A stretch of DNA of 64,000 bases from an uncultured Clostridia bacterium (GCA_947623585.1 CANQHA010000012.1:1-64000); one strand, 5' to 3'. Shown: positions 8,641 through 18,769, counted from the stretch's first letter. Notes: a model not told the origin generated them from the sequence alone. Made by a program: numbers and translations.

Positions 8641-10163
8641 TGACCGTAATCCTCAGAGGACACAATTTCAAATACGAGATCGAAGCTGTCTGCAAGCTGT
8701 TTTTCCCCGTGCGCAGCTTTTCTTTTTTATGCCTTGAGGGCTCGGAGCAGTATAGCGACCCGGGCGGAGATATCATCGTTTTGACCCGGGAAATAACCGG
8801 CGAAAGCACTCGGCTATCCGTTTTTTCAAGGCTCGGCGAAAGCTCGGATTCTCTTTCCGAAAGCATTTCTTCGGAGGCGCCGGACTTTGAAAAAGCCTGC
8901 GAATTCATTCTCTGCCGGCTTCTTTTCATGCTTTTGAGAAAAGCGACAGGCGCCTCGCCCGAGTGGGGAATGCTCACCGGAGTGAGACCGGTCAAGCTGA
9001 TATCGGGCCTTAAGGCAAGTGGAATGAGCGACGAGGAGATTTGCTCGCAGCTTGAAAAAAACTGCTTTGTCTCACGAGAGAAGACCTTGCTTGCGCTGAA
9101 AACCGCCGAGAATCAGAGCGCGCTCATCTCGGCGACGCCTAAAAACAGCGTCAGCCTCTATGTTTCGATACCCTTTTGCCCGTCGCGGTGCGCCTATTGC
9201 TCGTTCGTTTCCCAGACCGTCGCGGGCTTTTACCGCCTGATGCCCGAATACGTCCGCCGCCTTTGCGAGGAGATATCCCTTGTCGGAGAGATCGTGCGCT
9301 CGGAGGGGCTTGTTCTCGACGCGGTATATTTCGGAGGAGGCACCCCGACCTCTCTTTCCGCCGAGGACCTCGAAACGGTCATGCGGGCGGTCTCAAAGAG
9401 CTTCGATTTGTCGCGGCTTCGCGAGTATACCGTCGAGGCGGGACGACCCGACACCGTTACCCCCGAAAAGCTGCGGGCGATACTTGATAACGGCGGAGAC
9501 CGCATAAGCGTGAACCCGCAAACGCTTACTCAGAGCGTTCTTGACGCCATCGGGCGCCGCCACACCGTCGAGGAATTCTTCTCGGCATATGAGGCCGCCG
9601 AGAGGGCGGGCTTTAAGCGCATAAACGTCGATCTGATAGCCGGGCTTCCGACCGACAGCTTCTCGGGCTTTGAAAAAAGCCTTCGCGGCGTTTTGGAGCT
9701 TTCGCCTGCGAACATAACCGTTCACGCGCTGTCGATAAAGCGCTCGGCAGACCTTATGCAGGGCGGCTCGGAAACCCTCAGCGCCGCCGAGACCTCAAAG
9801 ATGATAGCCCTTTCAAACGCACTTTTGAGCGAGCGGGGTTACAGCCCATACTATCTTTATCGCCAGAAAAACCAGCTCGGCAATCAGGAGAATGTCGGCT
9901 GGGAGATCGGCGGGACCGCGGGGGTCTATAACGTAAACATCATGGAGGAGATACAGACCGTTCTTGCTGTCGGAGCAGGGGCGTCAACAAAGGTCGTTTC
10001 GGGCGGAAAGATCGCGAGGTTTTACAATCCAAAATATCCGCTCGAATATCTGAAAAAATTCGACGAAACGGTCGCCGCAAGAAAGCGCGAGGCGGCGAAA
10101 AAGATATCCGAGGCGCTTTTGAACGACGATTTGAACGGACGTGCGGAAAATGAAGAAAAATGA
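8641..10163 (+). CDS. hemZ: Coproporphyrinogen dehydrogenase-type radical SAM protein HemZ
   Basis: The 507-aa product starts at the ATG at 8641 behind GGAGG. The upstream in-frame extension to 8469 runs through the hairpin element and is unlikely to be translated. A radical SAM CxxxCxxC motif (CPSRCAYC) is near residue 180, followed by YFGGGTP and a HemN-like TIM-barrel core, preceded by a family-specific N-terminal domain of about 160 residues. HemZ homologues are annotated as oxygen-independent coproporphyrinogen oxidases, but no other heme gene is in this window, so the substrate here is uncertain. It ends overlapping the start of rlmD. Confidence 0.9.
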
Positions 10164-11496
10164 GGTTTTAAGGCTTGAGATAACCGGGCTGACAAACGAG
10201 GGAGCGGGCGTTGCACGCCACGAGGGAATGGCGGTTTTTGTACCGTTTTCCGCCGTCGGCGACGTTTTGGACTGCCGCGTTTTAAAGGTCAGGAGCAGCT
10301 TTTCTTACGCAAAGATCGAGCGGCTGATAACCCCCTCGCCCGACAGGGTCGAGAACGACTGCCCCGCTTATACAAAATGCGGCGGGTGCAGCTTCAGGCA
10401 TATAAGCTATGCCGCCGAGCTGAAAGCAAAGGCAGATTTTGTCAAAAGCGCCTTTTTGCGCATCGGCGGGCTTGATGTACCCTTCGACGGAATTCTCTCG
10501 ACTGAAGAATTCTCACGCTATCGCAACAAGGCTCAGCTGCCGGTCGCCGAGATAGACGGCGCGCCGGTCTGCGGCTATTTTTCGCCGAGGTCTCATAGGG
10601 TGATACCCTGCGGCGACTGCCTTTTGTCGCCCGAGATATTCTCAAAGATATGCGCGGAGATTCTCAAATATCAGCGCGATATCGGGCTTTCCTGCTATGA
10701 CGAAGCAAGCGGAAAGGGGCTTTTGCGGCACATTTATCTCAGGCGCGGCCACAAAAGCGGCGAGATAATGGTCTGCCTCGTTGTGACGAAGCCGACCCGC
10801 GCCTATGACGGGCTCGCGAAAATTCTTGCGGAGAAGTTCTCGGCGATAAAGACGGTCGTTTTAAACGTCAACCCCGAAAGAACGAACGTCATTTTGGGCG
10901 AGCGCGTTCTGCCGATATACGGCGGCGGGAAGATTAACGACGAGATCTGCGGCGTTGCGGTCGAGCTTTCGCCCGACAGCTTTTATCAGGTGAACACTGC
11001 GGCGGCCGAGCTTGTATATAAAAAAGCGTCGGAATATGCCGAGCTGAGCGGCTCGGAAACGCTTCTTGACCTTTACTGCGGAGCGGGAACGGTCGGGCTT
11101 TCGATGGCAAAAGGGCTCAAAAAGCTGATTGGGGTTGAGATCGTGCCGGAGGCCGTTAAAAACGCCCGCGCAAACGCCGAACGAAACGGCGTTAAAAACG
11201 CAGAATTTATCGCCTCGGACGCCGGAAAAGCGGCGTCTGAGCTCGCCGAAAGGGGAGAGCGCCCCGACGTTGTGACCGTTGATCCGCCCCGCAAGGGCTG
11301 CGACAGGGCGACACTTGACGCGGTGATAAAAATGTCGCCCCGGCGCGTTGTGATGATTTCCTGCGACCCCGCGACCGCCGCCCGCGACTCGAAATACCTC
11401 GCCGAGCACGGCTATGCCGCCGCCCGCCTCTGCGCCGTCGATATGTTCCCGAGAACGAATCATGTGGAGACGGTGGTTAAATTTTCCAAGCTGTAA
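10150..11496 (+). CDS. rlmD: 23S rRNA (uracil-C5)-methyltransferase, RlmD/TrmA family
   Basis: The product has about 448 aa. An N-terminal TRAM domain (EITGLTNEGAG, VPFSAVGD) is followed by iron-sulfur cluster cysteines (CPAYTKCGGC), a SAM-binding motif (LLDLYCGAGTVGL), VDPPRKG and the catalytic SCDPATAARD. It methylates C5 of a uridine in large rRNA or, in some relatives, tRNA. Which site is modified cannot be decided here. The ATG at 10150 lies within the end of hemZ (14-bp overlap), so translation is probably coupled. A strong bidirectional terminator follows. Confidence 0.92.
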   Translation: MKKNEVLRLEITGLTNEGAGVARHEGMAVFVPFSAVGDVLDCRVLKVRSSFSYAKIERLITPSPDRVENDCPAYTKCGGCSFRHISYAAELKAKADFVKSAFLRIGGLDVPFDGILSTEEFSRYRNKAQLPVAEIDGAPVCGYFSPRSHRVIPCGDCLLSPEIFSKICAEILKYQRDIGLSCYDEASGKGLLRHIYLRRGHKSGEIMVCLVVTKPTRAYDGLAKILAEKFSAIKTVVLNVNPERTNVILGERVLPIYGGGKINDEICGVAVELSPDSFYQVNTAAAELVYKKASEYAELSGSETLLDLYCGAGTVGLSMAKGLKKLIGVEIVPEAVKNARANAERNGVKNAEFIASDAGKAASELAERGERPDVVTVDPPRKGCDRATLDAVIKMSPRRVVMISCDPATAARDSKYLAEHGYAAARLCAVDMFPRTNHVETVVKFSKL

Positions 11497-11503
11497 TATT
11501 TAA

Positions 11504-11530
11504 AAAAGCCCGAGAGATCGGGCTTATAAT
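11504..11530. terminator. Bidirectional terminator between rlmD and the his operon
   Basis: An 8-bp perfect stem (AAGCCCGA/TCGGGCTT, loop GAGA) is flanked by A-rich DNA on the left and TATAAT-rich DNA on the right. It can stop both the plus-strand rlmD transcript and the converging minus-strand his transcript. Confidence 0.85.
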
Positions 11531-11533
11531 TTA

Positions 11534-12283
11534 TCAATTATTTTTAATCAGGTAAGTAAACTTTTCAAATTCATAGGCGATGTTTTCGGGGGAGTGAGCG
11601 TCGCTTGAAAGGACGAACGAGCCGCCTTTTGAGGAGATATAATCTATTATCTCAAACGAGGGGTAAGGCTCGCTTTGAACGCCCCTTGCTATGCCGCCGA
11701 GATTTATTTCAAAGGGGACATCGGCGCTGATGATTTTATCCGCAGCTGACCGCCAAGCGGCCTTGTAGCGCGGGTTTTGGTCGTCAAACGGTATTTTTTG
11801 GGAGAACTTTTTTATCAGGTCGAAGTGACCGATCATATCGGCTCCGCGATCCGCCCAGCGGGCGACCGTGTTAAAATAATCCTCGGCGCAGGAGTAAAAA
11901 TCTCCGCCGTAAAACCTCTCGACAGTGCGCCTCAAAATCTCGGGGGTGTCGTCGATGGAGGGGTATTCGCCGCCGCAGCGAAGGTAGTGCGCCGAACCTA
12001 TCAAATAATCAAAACCGTCGAGCAGCTGCTCGGAGTAAAAATCGGCCTCAACGCCGCAGTATACGGAAATTTTATCGCGGTACTTCTCGGCAAGGCGCTT
12101 GATCTCGGACTGAAAAACCGGAACGTTTTCGGGCGAAATGCAGCAGGAATCGAACGGAACATAGGAGTGGGCGACCAGCCCGATTTTTTTTAAGCCCTTT
12201 TTTATCGCCGCCAAAACGGCCTCCTCGGGGGTGCATGAACCGTCGCAAAAGCAGGTGTGGACGTGAAAATCGCCTGATATCAT
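11534..12283 (-). CDS. hisJ: Histidinol-phosphatase, PHP family
   Basis: The 249-aa protein opens with the PHP metal motif [11 protein letters not shown] and has later metal ligands ([28 protein letters not shown]). This is the trinuclear-metal phosphatase that dephosphorylates histidinol phosphate in many Firmicutes, unrelated to the HAD-type HisB phosphatase. It overlaps hisIE by 4 bp as the last gene of the his operon and supplies the penultimate-phase enzyme that the HisB here lacks. Confidence 0.92.
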   Translation of the reverse strand: MISGDFHVHTCFCDGSCTPEEAVLAAIKKGLKKIGLVAHSYVPFDSCCISPENVPVFQSEIKRLAEKYRDKISVYCGVEADFYSEQLLDGFDYLIGSAHYLRCGGEYPSIDDTPEILRRTVERFYGGDFYSCAEDYFNTVARWADRGADMIGHFDLIKKFSQKIPFDDQNPRYKAAWRSAADKIISADVPFEINLGGIARGVQSEPYPSFEIIDYISSKGGSFVLSSDAHSPENIAYEFEKFTYLIKNN

Positions 12284-12924
12284 GTCATTTTCTCCTGCTT
12301 GACCTTTTTGTCGATGACGTGGCGGGAGGCGAGCTCGCGCTTGATTTCGTCGGGGGTTATGCCCGCCTCGGTCATCAGCACCATGACGTGGTACATCAGG
12401 TCGGCGATCTCATAGACGGTCTCGCGCTTGTCCTCGGCCTTTGCGGCGATGATGACCTCGGTGCACTCCTCGCCGACCTTTTTGAGAATTTTGTCGAGCC
12501 CCTTTTCAAAGAGATACGTTGTGTAAGAGCCCTCTTTCGGGGAGGTTTTTCTGCCGCACAAAAGCCTGTAAAGCCCATCGACGCTGAAAGCCTCGGCGTC
12601 GTCGCTTTCAAAAATTTCGTTTGTGAAGCAGGAATCGGTCCCGAGGTGACAGGCGGGGCCGTCTTTTTCGACCCTGACAAGAAGCGCGTCGCCGTCGCAG
12701 TCGGCGGTTATTGATTTTATATGCTGATAGTTCCCGCTCGTTTCTCCTTTAAGCCAAAGCCGGTTCCGCGAGCGGCTCCAGAAGCAGGTGAGTTTTTTTT
12801 CGAGCGATATCTCAAGGCTTTCGCGGTTCATATATGCGAGCGTGAGAACGCTTCCGTCGCCGTCGTCAACGACAATGGCGGGGATAAGTCCGTTTGAGTC
12901 GAATTTCAGATCGTTGATAGTCAT
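12280..12924 (-). CDS. hisIE: Bifunctional phosphoribosyl-AMP cyclohydrolase / phosphoribosyl-ATP pyrophosphatase
   Basis: The 214-aa fusion has HisI first ([36 protein letters not shown], zinc ligands in CDGDALLV and CHLG). HisE follows from about residue 115 ([28 protein letters not shown]). It performs steps 2 and 3 of histidine synthesis. It lies 11 bp after hisF in the minus-strand operon and overlaps the PHP phosphatase start. Confidence 0.96.
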   Translation of the reverse strand: MTINDLKFDSNGLIPAIVVDDGDGSVLTLAYMNRESLEISLEKKLTCFWSRSRNRLWLKGETSGNYQHIKSITADCDGDALLVRVEKDGPACHLGTDSCFTNEIFESDDAEAFSVDGLYRLLCGRKTSPKEGSYTTYLFEKGLDKILKKVGEECTEVIIAAKAEDKRETVYEIADLMYHVMVLMTEAGITPDEIKRELASRHVIDKKVKQEKMT

Positions 12925-12935
12925 TTTTGCCCTCC

Positions 12936-13694
12936 TTAAAATCTTACAGGAATACCGTTTTCAAAAAGCCGCTTTTTCAGCTCGGGTATCGCGATCTCTT
13001 TATAGTGGAACACCGAGGCCGCAAGCCCTGCGTCTACCCAAGGCAGCGCCTTGAAAAGCTCGGTGAAATCCTCAGCCTTGCCGGCCCCGCCCGAGGCTAT
13101 TACCGGCACTTTGATATCGCCGCAGACCTCTTTTAACATTTCAATGTCGAAGCCGCCCTTAACGCCGTCGGCGTCCATTGAATTCAAAACGACTTCGCCG
13201 GCGCCCTCTTCTACGCAAAATTTTATCCACGAGGAGGCTTCAATGCCGGCGTCGTCTCTGCCCCCGCGGCCATAAACCATGAATTTGCCGTTTTGGCGCT
13301 TGACGTCGGCCGAGATGACTACGCACTGGCTGCCGTATCTCGCGGCGGCTTTTCTTATGAGCGTTTTGTCGGCTATGGCGCCGCTGTTTACGCTGACCTT
13401 GTCGGCTCCGCATTTTAAAACGCGGTCGAAGTCGTCGAGGCTTTTTATGCCTCCGCCGACCGTCAGGGGGATAAAGACCCTTGAAGCGGTTTTTTTCAGA
13501 ATGTCGGTAAAGAGCGACCTGCCCTCGGCAGAGGCGGTGATGTCGTAAAAAACGAGCTCGTCGGCGCCGTTTTCGCTGTAAAATTCGGCGAGCTCGACGG
13601 GGTCGGCGATATCGCGGTTGCCTAAAAACCTGACGCCTTTGGTGACTTTTCCGTCGCGGACGTCGAGGCAGGGGATTATGCGTTTTCTGAGCAT
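12936..13694 (-). CDS. hisF: Imidazole glycerol phosphate synthase, cyclase subunit HisF
   Basis: The 252-aa TIM barrel has the HisF start ([16 protein letters not shown]), the phosphate loops GGGIKS and ASGGAGK, and the catalytic aspartates (Asp11 and one in LNSMDADG). It pairs with HisH, which supplies ammonia, and produces IGP and AICAR; the AICAR feeds the purine pathway encoded just upstream in this window. A cloverleaf-like DNA element separates it from hisA. Confidence 0.97.
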   Translation of the reverse strand: MLRKRIIPCLDVRDGKVTKGVRFLGNRDIADPVELAEFYSENGADELVFYDITASAEGRSLFTDILKKTASRVFIPLTVGGGIKSLDDFDRVLKCGADKVSVNSGAIADKTLIRKAAARYGSQCVVISADVKRQNGKFMVYGRGGRDDAGIEASSWIKFCVEEGAGEVVLNSMDADGVKGGFDIEMLKEVCGDIKVPVIASGGAGKAEDFTELFKALPWVDAGLAASVFHYKEIAIPELKKRLFENGIPVRF

Positions 13695-13752
13695 TTCGGA
13701 CCTCCTGATGAAAATGAGTGCGGTATAGGCAAGGCGTTTTTTCGCGCCCTGA

Positions 13753-13867
13753 GGCGCAGCCGCCCCCGCCGAACGAAGTTCGGCGGGCCCCGAGGCGAAA
13801 AGCCTTCGCCCGGCGGCGAGGGCTTTTCGCCTCGGGGCGTCCCCTAAAAGGGGACGGCGGCTGCGCC
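13753..13867. repeat. Cloverleaf-like three-hairpin element (copy 2)
   Basis: A 12-bp perfect outer stem (GGCGCAGCCGCC, 13753-13764; GGCGGCTGCGCC, 13856-13867) encloses three hairpins: 13765-13787 (10-bp stem, GAA loop), 13788-13837 (17-bp stem extended by TCGCC/GGCGA) and 13839-13854 (GTCCCC/GGGGAC). It lies between hisA and hisF, inside the operon, and matches copy 1 in architecture rather than in arm sequence. Confidence 0.78.
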
Positions 13868-13870
13868 GGG

Positions 13871-14584
13871 TCAGCGGGCGGCAGTTATCGCGTTGCTGAG
13901 GCTGAAAAGGCGCTCGTAATACGCCTTGCCGACGATAGCGCCGCTTACGCTGAAGCTCTTCAGCTTTTTGATCTCTTCAAGGCTTGAAACCCCGCCCGAA
14001 GCTACGACCTCCATGTCAAGCTCGGCGGCGAGCTTTTTGTAAAGCTCAAGGTTTGCGCCGCGCATCTCTCCGTCGCGGCTGATGTCGGTGCAGATCAGCG
14101 CTTTAACGCCGATATCCTGCATTTTTTTAGCAAAGCCCAAAAGCGGCGTTTCCGAGCTTTTCAGCCAGCCCCTCACCGCGATGAAGCCGTTTTTGACGTC
14201 TGCGCCGACGGCAACGCGCTCGCCGAATTTTTTCACGGCTTCTTTCAAAAAGGCTTCGTTTTCCAAAGCGGCCGTGCCGAGGATCACCCTTGAAGCCCCC
14301 GCCGAGAGATATTTTTCCGCGGTGTCAAGGGTTCTTATGCCGCCGCCGACCTCGCTGAAAAACCTGCCCGAGGAGAGTATCGACCTTATCGTATCAAAGT
14401 TTTCGGCAGAGCCGCTTTTTGCGCCCTCAAGGTCAACAAGATGAATGCACTCGGCGCCGCACGAGATAAAATCCTCTGCGACCGAAACGGGCTCGTCGCT
14501 GTAAACGGTCATCTCGTTATAGTCGCCCTTTCTGAGCCTGACGGCTTTTTTGCCGAAAAGGTCTATTGCGGGAAAAATTCTCAT
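13871..14584 (-). CDS. hisA: Phosphoribosylformimino-AICAR ribotide isomerase HisA
   Basis: The 237-aa TIM barrel begins RIFPAIDLFGKKAVRL and carries the HisA aspartates (Asp8 and one in CTDISRDG) and phosphate-binding GGGIRT and ASGGVSS motifs. It isomerises ProFAR to PRFAR. The gene starts one base after hisH ends, in the order hisB-hisH-hisA-hisF usual for Firmicutes. Confidence 0.96.
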   Translation of the reverse strand: MRIFPAIDLFGKKAVRLRKGDYNEMTVYSDEPVSVAEDFISCGAECIHLVDLEGAKSGSAENFDTIRSILSSGRFFSEVGGGIRTLDTAEKYLSAGASRVILGTAALENEAFLKEAVKKFGERVAVGADVKNGFIAVRGWLKSSETPLLGFAKKMQDIGVKALICTDISRDGEMRGANLELYKKLAAELDMEVVASGGVSSLEEIKKLKSFSVSGAIVGKAYYERLFSLSNAITAAR

Positions 14585-14585
14585 T

Positions 14586-15194
14586 TCAGCCTCCGATCTC
14601 GCAAAAAGCCTTTAAAATCGAGAGCCCCGCCCTGCCGCTTTTTTCGGGGTGAAACTGGCAGCCGAGGACGTTTTTTTCTCCGACCGCAGCGGTAAGCTCG
14701 GCGCCGTAATCGGTCGTAGCGATGACCGAAGGGCAGTCTGCTCCGTAAAACGAATGAACAAAGTAAACGCATTCTTCTCCGCGAAGATATTTAAAAAGCG
14801 GGTGAGGGCTGAATTTAAGGTCGTTCCAGCCGATGTGCGGGATCTTTAAGCCCTTCGGAATGACGTCGCTTATCGGGCGGACGTCGCCCTTTATCATCCC
14901 GAGCCCTCTGTGCTCGCCGAACTCAAAGCTGCGCTCGAACAAAAGCTGCATTCCGAGGCATATCCCCAAAATAGGCTTTCCCTGAGCGGCTTCCTCTTTT
15001 AAAGCGTCAAAAAGGCCGGTCGCGCGCAGCTTGTCGGCGGCGTCTTTGAAAGCCCCGACGCCGGGAAGAACTATTCTGTCTGCAAGGCGAAGCTGCTCGG
15101 GCGACTTTATCAGCGCCGCTTCAAAGCCGATAGCCCTAAACGAGCTTGTCAGCGAGAAAAGGTTTCCGACGCCATAGTCCACTATCGCGAGCAT
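14586..15194 (-). CDS. hisH: Imidazole glycerol phosphate synthase, glutaminase subunit HisH
   Basis: The 202-aa class I glutamine amidotransferase has the nucleophile elbow GICLGMQLL and catalytic His/Glu in GCQFHPEKS. It hydrolyses glutamine and passes ammonia to HisF. It overlaps the end of hisB by one base. Confidence 0.96.
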   Translation of the reverse strand: MLAIVDYGVGNLFSLTSSFRAIGFEAALIKSPEQLRLADRIVLPGVGAFKDAADKLRATGLFDALKEEAAQGKPILGICLGMQLLFERSFEFGEHRGLGMIKGDVRPISDVIPKGLKIPHIGWNDLKFSPHPLFKYLRGEECVYFVHSFYGADCPSVIATTDYGAELTAAVGEKNVLGCQFHPEKSGRAGLSILKAFCEIGG

Positions 15195-15781
15195 CAGAGC
15201 GCCCCCTTGGTTGACGGCAGCGAGTTTTCAAAGCGGGGGTCTTTTTCGGCGGCGGTCCTCAAAGCCCGCGCAAAGGATTTGAACGCCCCCTCGATTATGT
15301 GGTGAGAGTTTTTGCCCGCAAGCTGTTTTAAATGAAGCGTTATCGCGGCTTCGCGGGTGAGCGCCGTGAAAAATTCCTCGACGAGCTCGCAATCGAAGCT
15401 GCCGACCTTCTCGGAGGGTATATCAAGCCCGTATGAGAGGCAGCCGCGCCCAGAAAGATCGACGGCGGTAAGAATAAGCGCCTCGTCCATGGGTATGAGC
15501 GCGTCGCCATAGCGGCGAACGCCTATTTTTTCGCCGAGGGCGGATTTTATCGCCGCGCCGAGGGCGATGCCGATATCTTCGACCGAGTGATGATCGTCAA
15601 CCTCGGTGTCTCCCGAGCACTTTAAGCACAGGTCGCAGCCCGAATGTTTCGCAAAAAGCTCGAGCATATGGTCTAAAAATCCCACTCCGCTTTCAACGTC
15701 GCTTTCGCCCGAGCCGTCAAGGTTCAGAAAAAGCGTAATATCGGTCTCGTTGGTCTTTCTTTTGATTTCGGATGTTCTCAT
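15194..15781 (-). CDS. hisB: Imidazoleglycerol-phosphate dehydratase (monofunctional HisB)
   Basis: The 195-aa product has the metal-binding signatures GFLDHMLELFAKH, DDHHSVEDIGI and HHIIEGAFKSFARAL. It lacks the HAD phosphatase domain of enterobacterial HisB, which agrees with the separate PHP phosphatase at the operon end. Confidence 0.97.
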   Translation of the reverse strand: MRTSEIKRKTNETDITLFLNLDGSGESDVESGVGFLDHMLELFAKHSGCDLCLKCSGDTEVDDHHSVEDIGIALGAAIKSALGEKIGVRRYGDALIPMDEALILTAVDLSGRGCLSYGLDIPSEKVGSFDCELVEEFFTALTREAAITLHLKQLAGKNSHHIIEGAFKSFARALRTAAEKDPRFENSLPSTKGAL

Positions 15782-15795
15782 GGCTATCCTCTCTT

Positions 15796-16851
15796 TCAGT
15801 CAAGAATTTTCGCGGCGGCTTTTAAAAATTCGTCCATCTCGCCGTCCGAGCCTATCGTGATCCTGACGAAATCCGATATCCTCGGGCTGTCGAAATGCCT
15901 TATCAGTATGCCCTCCGACTTCAGGCGCGAATAGAGCTGTTTGCCGCCGATTTTCGGCGACGAGGCGAACAAAAAGTTCGAGGAGCTTTCAAGCACCCTG
16001 AATCCGAGCTTTTTGAGCTCGCCCGCGACCCTTTCACGAGTGCGGATTATCTTTTTGCAGTTTGAAAGCGTATAGTCGCCGTCGGAAAGCGCGCCGAGCG
16101 CCGCGGCAAGGTTCGTGCGGCTGAGGTTATAGGGGTTGGTCGAATAGATAATTCTGTAAAGGTCCGCGATTATTTCGGGAGAAGCGACTGCGAACCCGAC
16201 CCGTGCTCCGGCAAGAGAACGGGACTTGGAAAATGTCTGTACGACTATAAGATTCGGGTGCGCGGATATAAGCGGCACCGCGCTTTCTCCTCCGAAATCG
16301 ACGTAAGCCTCGTCGATGACGGTTATTTTATCGGGGTTGGACGAGGCTATCTTCTCAATATCGGAAAGCGAGATTTTAAGCCCGGTCGGGGCGTTTGGGT
16401 TTGCGATGAAAATGTTTCGGTCGATTCCGAAATAGTCCTCGGGGGCGAGGCGAAAATCCTCGCGGAGGGGGATAATATCGAACGGAACGCCGTTCAGTCC
16501 CGCAAAGACCTTATAAAAGCCGTAGGTTATATCTGCGAACGCCGCCGGAGAGCTTTTGCCGCAAAACGCCTTGAAAATGAAGTTCAGCGCCTCGTCCGAG
16601 CCGTTTGTGACGGCGACCTGCTCATAAGAAACGCCCAAATGCTCGGCCAGCTTAAGCCTGAGCTCACCGCCGTCAAGAGGGGGATAGAGCTGAAGGCTTT
16701 TTGCGGCCTCGGCAGCTGCGGCGACGGCTTTTTGAGACGGCGGAAAGGGCGATTCGTTGGTGTTCAGCTTGATATATTTTCTCTCCGAGGGCTGCTCGCC
16801 CGGGGTATAAGGCGCAAGCCCGAGCAGCTCATCTCTTAAAAACCTTGACAT
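15796..16851 (-). CDS. hisC: Histidinol-phosphate aminotransferase HisC
   Basis: The 351-aa fold-type I PLP enzyme shows KLNTNESPFPPS, the aspartate motif NPNAPTG, DEAYVDFGG and the PLP-lysine region TFSKSRSLAGARVG. It transfers an amino group from glutamate to imidazole acetol phosphate. I chose the ATG at 16851, spaced from GAGGTG, over a TTG one codon upstream. Confidence 0.95.
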   Translation of the reverse strand: MSRFLRDELLGLAPYTPGEQPSERKYIKLNTNESPFPPSQKAVAAAAEAAKSLQLYPPLDGGELRLKLAEHLGVSYEQVAVTNGSDEALNFIFKAFCGKSSPAAFADITYGFYKVFAGLNGVPFDIIPLREDFRLAPEDYFGIDRNIFIANPNAPTGLKISLSDIEKIASSNPDKITVIDEAYVDFGGESAVPLISAHPNLIVVQTFSKSRSLAGARVGFAVASPEIIADLYRIIYSTNPYNLSRTNLAAALGALSDGDYTLSNCKKIIRTRERVAGELKKLGFRVLESSSNFLFASSPKIGGKQLYSRLKSEGILIRHFDSPRISDFVRITIGSDGEMDEFLKAAAKILD

Positions 16852-16868
16852 CAAATCACCTCTTGGGC

Positions 16869-18143
16869 TTACTTTTCGACCCTTATACTTGCGCTGCGAG
16901 CATGGGCGCCGAAGCCCTCGCTTTCGGCGAACGCCGCGACCTTTTCGGCGACCTCGGCGAAAGCCTTGTCGGTGAAATAGGTGAACTGGGATTTTTTGAC
17001 GAAATCGTCAACCGAGAGCGGGCTCGAAAACTTCGCGGTGCCGCTTGTCGGAAGCGTGTGGTTAGGGCCGGCAAAGTAATCTCCGAGGGGCTCGGGGCAG
17101 TTGTGCCCGAGGAAAATCGAGCCGGCGTTTTTGACCTCGGAAAGAAGGTCGAACGGATCGTCGGTGCAGATCTCAAGATGCTCGGGGGCTATCTCGTTTG
17201 AGATTTCAAGCGCCTGCATGACGCTTTCGGCGACGATGATTTTGCCGTTTCGCTCGATAGAAGCCCTCGCAATTTCAATGCGGGGGAGCTTTTCAAGCTG
17301 GATCTCCACCTCTTCGGCGACGCTTTTTGCAAGGTCGGCGCAGTCGGTTATCAAGACCGCAGTCGCAAGGCGGTCGTGCTCGGCCTGAGAGAGAAGATCG
17401 GCCGCAAGATAGCGCGGGTTTGCGCTTTTATCGGCGATGATGAGTATTTCGCTCGGGCCGGCTATCATATCAATCGCGACCCGGCCGAAGACCTGCCTTT
17501 TCGCCTCGGCGACATATTGGTTGCCGGGGCCGACTATCTTATCGACGCGGGGAACGGTCTCGGTGCCGTAAGCAAGCGCCGCGACGGCCTGAGCGCCGCC
17601 TATTTTGAAGATCCGCGATACCCCCGCGACCTTTGCCGCCGCAAGTATCTCGGGCTTGAGCCTGCCGTCCTTTCCGCAGGGGGTGACCATGACGACCTCT
17701 TTGCAGCCCGCCAGCTTTGCGGGGATGGAATCCATCAGAACGCTCGAGGGATAGGCAGCGGTGCCGCCGGGAACATAAAACCCGACCTTTTCGAGCGGCA
17801 TAACCTTTTGCCCCATGACGACCCCGGGCTTATCAGAGACGACAAACCCGCTTCTGACCTGATTTTTGTGGAAGCTGCGGATATTGTCGGCGGCCTCATA
17901 GAGTATCCCCAAAAACTCGGGGCTGACGTTCATCAGCGCGTCGTTCATCTCGTCCTCGGTGACCTCGAGCGAGCTCAGTTTTGCGCCGTCGAATTTTTCG
18001 GTATAGTAAAACAGCGCCTTGTCGCCGTTTTTTCTGACGTTTTCGATGATGTCCGAGACGACCTCGGAAACGTCGGCCGATTGAGTTACGCGCTCAAAAA
18101 GTTCGGCGGGCGAGGTCTCGGAAACGTTAAGAATCTTAATCAT
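16869..18143 (-). CDS. hisD: Histidinol dehydrogenase HisD
   Basis: The 424-aa zinc enzyme oxidises histidinol to histidine in two NAD-dependent steps. Typical motifs are VPGGTAAYPSSVLM, GGAQAVAALAYGTE, VDKIVGPGNQYVA, DMIAGPSEI, LLSQAEHD (zinc/catalytic) and NHTLPTSG. It overlaps hisG by 8 bp. Confidence 0.97.
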   Translation of the reverse strand: MIKILNVSETSPAELFERVTQSADVSEVVSDIIENVRKNGDKALFYYTEKFDGAKLSSLEVTEDEMNDALMNVSPEFLGILYEAADNIRSFHKNQVRSGFVVSDKPGVVMGQKVMPLEKVGFYVPGGTAAYPSSVLMDSIPAKLAGCKEVVMVTPCGKDGRLKPEILAAAKVAGVSRIFKIGGAQAVAALAYGTETVPRVDKIVGPGNQYVAEAKRQVFGRVAIDMIAGPSEILIIADKSANPRYLAADLLSQAEHDRLATAVLITDCADLAKSVAEEVEIQLEKLPRIEIARASIERNGKIIVAESVMQALEISNEIAPEHLEICTDDPFDLLSEVKNAGSIFLGHNCPEPLGDYFAGPNHTLPTSGTAKFSSPLSVDDFVKKSQFTYFTDKAFAEVAEKVAAFAESEGFGAHARSASIRVEK

Positions 18144-18768
18144 TATTTTCTCCTTTCAAAGCCGAAAGGCTCGACTTTATCATGTTTATTTTTTCCCTTT
18201 TGAAGCGATAGCCCGATTTGTTTGCAATGAGCCGCGCGCTTATCTCAAAGAGCGTGTCAAAAACCTCAAGGTCGTTTTGGCGAAGCGTGGCGCCAGTTTC
18301 GACGATATCGACGATGACGTCGGAAAGCCCGAGTATCGGCGCAAGCTCGATCGAGCCGTTCAGTTTGATGATGTCTATATCCCGGCCGAGCGAGGAATAA
18401 TGCCGCTTTGCGATGTTCGGGAACTTTGTCGCGACCCGAAGCGTCTTTTTAAGGTCTTCGCGGAAGTTTTTCGGAGCGGCGACCGCCATTCTGCACCTGC
18501 CGAGCCCGGTGTCCAAAAGCTCGTATACGTCGGGCGAGTATTCAAGGAGGATATCCTTTCCCGCAACGCCGATGTCGGCCGCTCCTTTTTCAACGTAAAT
18601 AGCAACGTCGGAGGGCTTTACCCAAAAATAGCGAACGCCGGTCTCGGGGTTTTCAAAGGTCAGCCGCCTGCCGGGGTTTTCAATCTCGGGGCATCGCCAG
18701 CCCGCCCGCGAGAACATCTCATAAACGTTGTCTCCGAGGCGGCCCTTCGGGAGAGCGATGTTTATCAT
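18136..18768 (-). CDS. hisG: ATP phosphoribosyltransferase catalytic subunit HisG (short form)
   Basis: At 210 aa this is the short HisG type that needs HisZ. Motifs include IALPKGRLGD, GIAGKD-like DIGVAGKDILLEY, VATKFPN and the PRPP loop DIVETGATLRQN. The enzyme joins ATP and PRPP in the first committed step and is normally feedback-inhibited by histidine through HisZ. I place the start at the ATG at 18768, one base after the hisZ stop, without a strong ribosome binding site, which suggests translational coupling. An in-frame extension to 18792 is less likely. Confidence 0.93.
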   Translation of the reverse strand: MINIALPKGRLGDNVYEMFSRAGWRCPEIENPGRRLTFENPETGVRYFWVKPSDVAIYVEKGAADIGVAGKDILLEYSPDVYELLDTGLGRCRMAVAAPKNFREDLKKTLRVATKFPNIAKRHYSSLGRDIDIIKLNGSIELAPILGLSDVIVDIVETGATLRQNDLEVFDTLFEISARLIANKSGYRFKREKINMIKSSLSALKGENND

Positions 18769-18769
18769 A

